Shown here one piece after another: positions 5,521-6,556 of a stretch of 6,556 nucleotides of DNA. This DNA comes from Methanoculleus sp. (lineage in GTDB: Archaea > Halobacteriota > Methanomicrobia > Methanomicrobiales > Methanoculleaceae). Position numbers and translations under genes: made by a program. The stretch spans positions 1-6,556 of the forward strand of contig JAQVVW010000082.1 of the NCBI GenBank assembly GCA_028698765.1, in the 5' to 3' direction. Position 1 is the first letter of the stretch. The number at the start of each line of letters is the position of its first letter. The notes under the pieces were generated by a model, which did not search any database, was not told the origin of the DNA, and worked only from the letters and a program-made list of their open reading frames with translations.

Positions 5521-5559
5521 CTATATGTGAAACAATCACCCACGTTGAGACGTGAGTGA
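5521..5559 (+). promoter_or_regulatory. Possible TATA box and hairpin upstream of the QueG-like pseudogene
   Basis: CTATATGTG (5521-5529) is TATA-like and would start transcription near 5550. Directly after it an imperfect stem forms: TCAC (5536-5539) with GTGA (5556-5559), one C/A mismatch, then CACGT (5541-5545) with ACGTG (5550-5554) around loop TGAG. The stem is at the predicted start site, so it might be an operator. This is speculative. Confidence 0.3.
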
Positions 5560-5622
5560 ATGCGGTTCATTCTGCATGCTGTTCATCTCTGACCGTCCGC
5601 GGACGTCGGGGAGGATAACTGA

Positions 5623-6306
5623 ATGTGTGAAGACTCATATGCCAATCAGCTGCGAGAGATTGCCCTCGATATGGGTGCGGATCTCTTCGGGGTGGCCGAT
5701 GTGCGTCGTTTCCAGGATCCGGAATATGCCGGTAACAACCCCCGGAATTTCATGGACAATGCACGCTCGGTGATCGTACTCAGCGTGGCGGTCTCGCGAG
5801 TCTCGATCGAAAACCTGCTGAGAGGCAGGCCTGAGTATACAAACACCCTGATGGCAGGCATGGCGACGCCCTGGATCATTGTATTTCGATTGGCGCGGCT
5901 CATCGAGAAAGAGGGATATAAAGCCACGATCGTCCCTACGGAAGGGAGTGAGTTCGGATACTGGTACGCAAACCGAAAACGCTCATGGCGGATATGCCTA
6001 TTAAATACGTAGCGTACTGCGCGGGTCTCGGGAACTACGGAATTAACCATCTCCTGATCACGGATGAGTTCGGACCCCGTATCTGCATGACCGCCATCGT
6101 CACGGACGCACTACTCAAGGGACCGGAGAGTCCCCTGCGGCCTCTCCAACGAGGACTGCAAAAACTGTTATGAGATGTGTCGAGGCCTGTCCGGCTGCGG
6201 CATTTACCGTCGATGGAGAGATCTATCGGGAGAGGTGCGCCGAGTATATGTTTCACACGCTCGGGGGCTTCGATGTGGCCTCTGCCTCAAGGTATGCCCC
6301 AAGTGA
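5623..6306 (+). pseudogene. QueG-like 4Fe-4S protein gene broken by four frameshifts
   Basis: A good ribosome site (GGAGGAT, 5609-5615) and ATG 5623 open a frame whose product resembles epoxyqueuosine-reductase/reductive-dehalogenase-like iron-sulfur proteins. The recognisable sequence moves between frames. Frame 1 runs to about 5975 (GADLFGVADV, ARSVIVLS, EFGYWYA). Frame 3 follows to about 6132 (YCAGLGNYGINHLLITDEFG, AIVTDA). Frame 1 then resumes (CGLSNEDCKNC), then frame 2 from about 6176 (CVEACPAAAF, ERCAEYMFHTLGG), then frame 1 again (LRCGLCLKVCPK, stop 6304-6306). The inferred changes are a missing base near 5975, an extra C in 6132-6135, an extra base in 6169-6175 and a missing G in 6263-6267. 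They sum to zero, so the repaired product would have 227 aa with CxxCxxCxxxCP and a CxxCxxxCP motif. Base composition is visibly more AT-rich than the operon genes. Sequencing error is the main alternative, because two breaks lie in homopolymers. Confidence 0.75.
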
Positions 6307-6324
6307 GGGATGGAAACCATTTGC

Positions 6325-6336
6325 GGGGCAGACCCC
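6325..6336. terminator. Short G4/C4 hairpin between convergent gene ends
   Basis: GGGG (6325-6328) and CCCC (6333-6336) enclose CAGA between the pseudogene stop at 6306 and the minus-strand stop at 6338-6336. No T-run follows on either strand. It is a weak candidate for a shared terminator. Confidence 0.2.
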
Positions 6337-6556
6337 TATCCTCCGGGTGAACCGGTATTCTCTCTGTTCAGGCCCTCTTGAGATCCTCCCGCGAACCCCA
6401 CCACCAGGCCCACGAACCCGGAGGCGAACGGCGCAACCGCACGGTCGAACCCTGACTCTACCAGCATATCGCGGAACTCTGAAACGGTGGTGAACGATGG
6501 CATATTCGCCTCCCGTTGCGCGATCATTCCCCGGACAACGTTGTCGGAAGCTCCTC
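6336..6556 (-). CDS. C-terminal end of a gene entering from the right, possibly a SAM-dependent methyltransferase
   Basis: A minus-strand frame is open from the right edge to TAG 6338-6336, about 72 codons, with no stop before the edge. It reads ASDNVVRGMIAQREANMPSF, then TTVSEFRDMLVESGFDRAVA (helix, then a GF turn), then GFVGLVVGFAGG. The helix-GF-strand ending with a final hydrophobic strand resembles the C terminus of UbiE-like class I methyltransferases; the SAM-binding motif would be outside the window, so this is tentative. The last 17 residues (SQEGLNRENTGSPGG region) do not look like the domain and may be read-through after loss of the original stop. Internal ATGs at 6527 and 6503 are not needed as starts. 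Confidence 0.45.
   Translation of the reverse strand, partial: GASDNVVRGMIAQREANMPSFTTVSEFRDMLVESGFDRAVAPFASGFVGLVVGFAGGSQEGLNRENTGSPGG

Noticed and set aside
5167..5559. 130-codon plus-strand frame across 5167-5559
   Set aside because: It lies opposite the Fic remnant, whose minus-strand motifs (SSRIEG, LHRVLL) are specific; the plus-strand product has no recognisable pattern and no convincing ribosome site.
1..6556. CRISPR array, insertion sequence, integrase or defence island
   Set aside because: No regularly spaced repeats, transposase motifs or terminal inverted repeats with target duplication were seen; the only defence/toxin-like item is the broken Fic gene.

Overview
The window most resembles a methanogenic archaeon of the order Methanomicrobiales, probably Methanoculleus-like. 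This is inferred from protein character, high-GC codon use in the intact genes, archaeal SD and TATA/BRE-like signals, and the gene set (6-phospho-3-hexuloisomerase, M42/TET aminopeptidase, a Pyrococcus-type ferredoxin). No database search was possible, so the genus is a guess.

Layout. At the left edge is the first 22 codons of an unrecognised minus-strand gene (1-67). A gene-poor stretch of about 540 bp follows, with several inverted repeats. Next comes a tight plus-strand operon (611-3370): 6-phospho-3-hexuloisomerase, a PLP aminotransferase and an M42 metallo-aminopeptidase, separated by 8 and 7 nt and closed by a T-run. A 380-bp gap holds a long imperfect inverted repeat (3580-3648) that may be a structured RNA. 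A small minus-strand ferredoxin (3754-3981) and a plus-strand Gdx/SugE-type SMR exporter (4108-4437) diverge from a 126-bp intergenic region. The exporter converges on a minus-strand HD-domain phosphohydrolase of the YedJ/YpgQ type (4471-5067); a perfect 10-bp inverted repeat includes both stop codons.

The right end looks like a zone of gene decay. Minus strand 5085-5511 is a degraded Fic/DOC gene keeping only its middle part, with an in-frame stop and a 4-bp duplication frameshift. Plus strand 5623-6306 is a QueG-like 4Fe-4S protein gene whose reading frame breaks four times although its cysteine motifs can be followed across the breaks. The window closes with the C-terminal end of a minus-strand gene, possibly a SAM methyltransferase.

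Function. The hexuloisomerase connects fructose 6-phosphate to ribulose 5-phosphate, the pentose route used by archaea without a classical pentose phosphate pathway. The aminotransferase and peptidase are probably co-transcribed with it and suggest general carbon/amino-acid housekeeping rather than a dedicated new pathway. I did not find a convincing novel multi-gene system; the items most worth checking are the structured element at 3580-3655, the alternative hairpins before the hexuloisomerase, and the two decayed genes.
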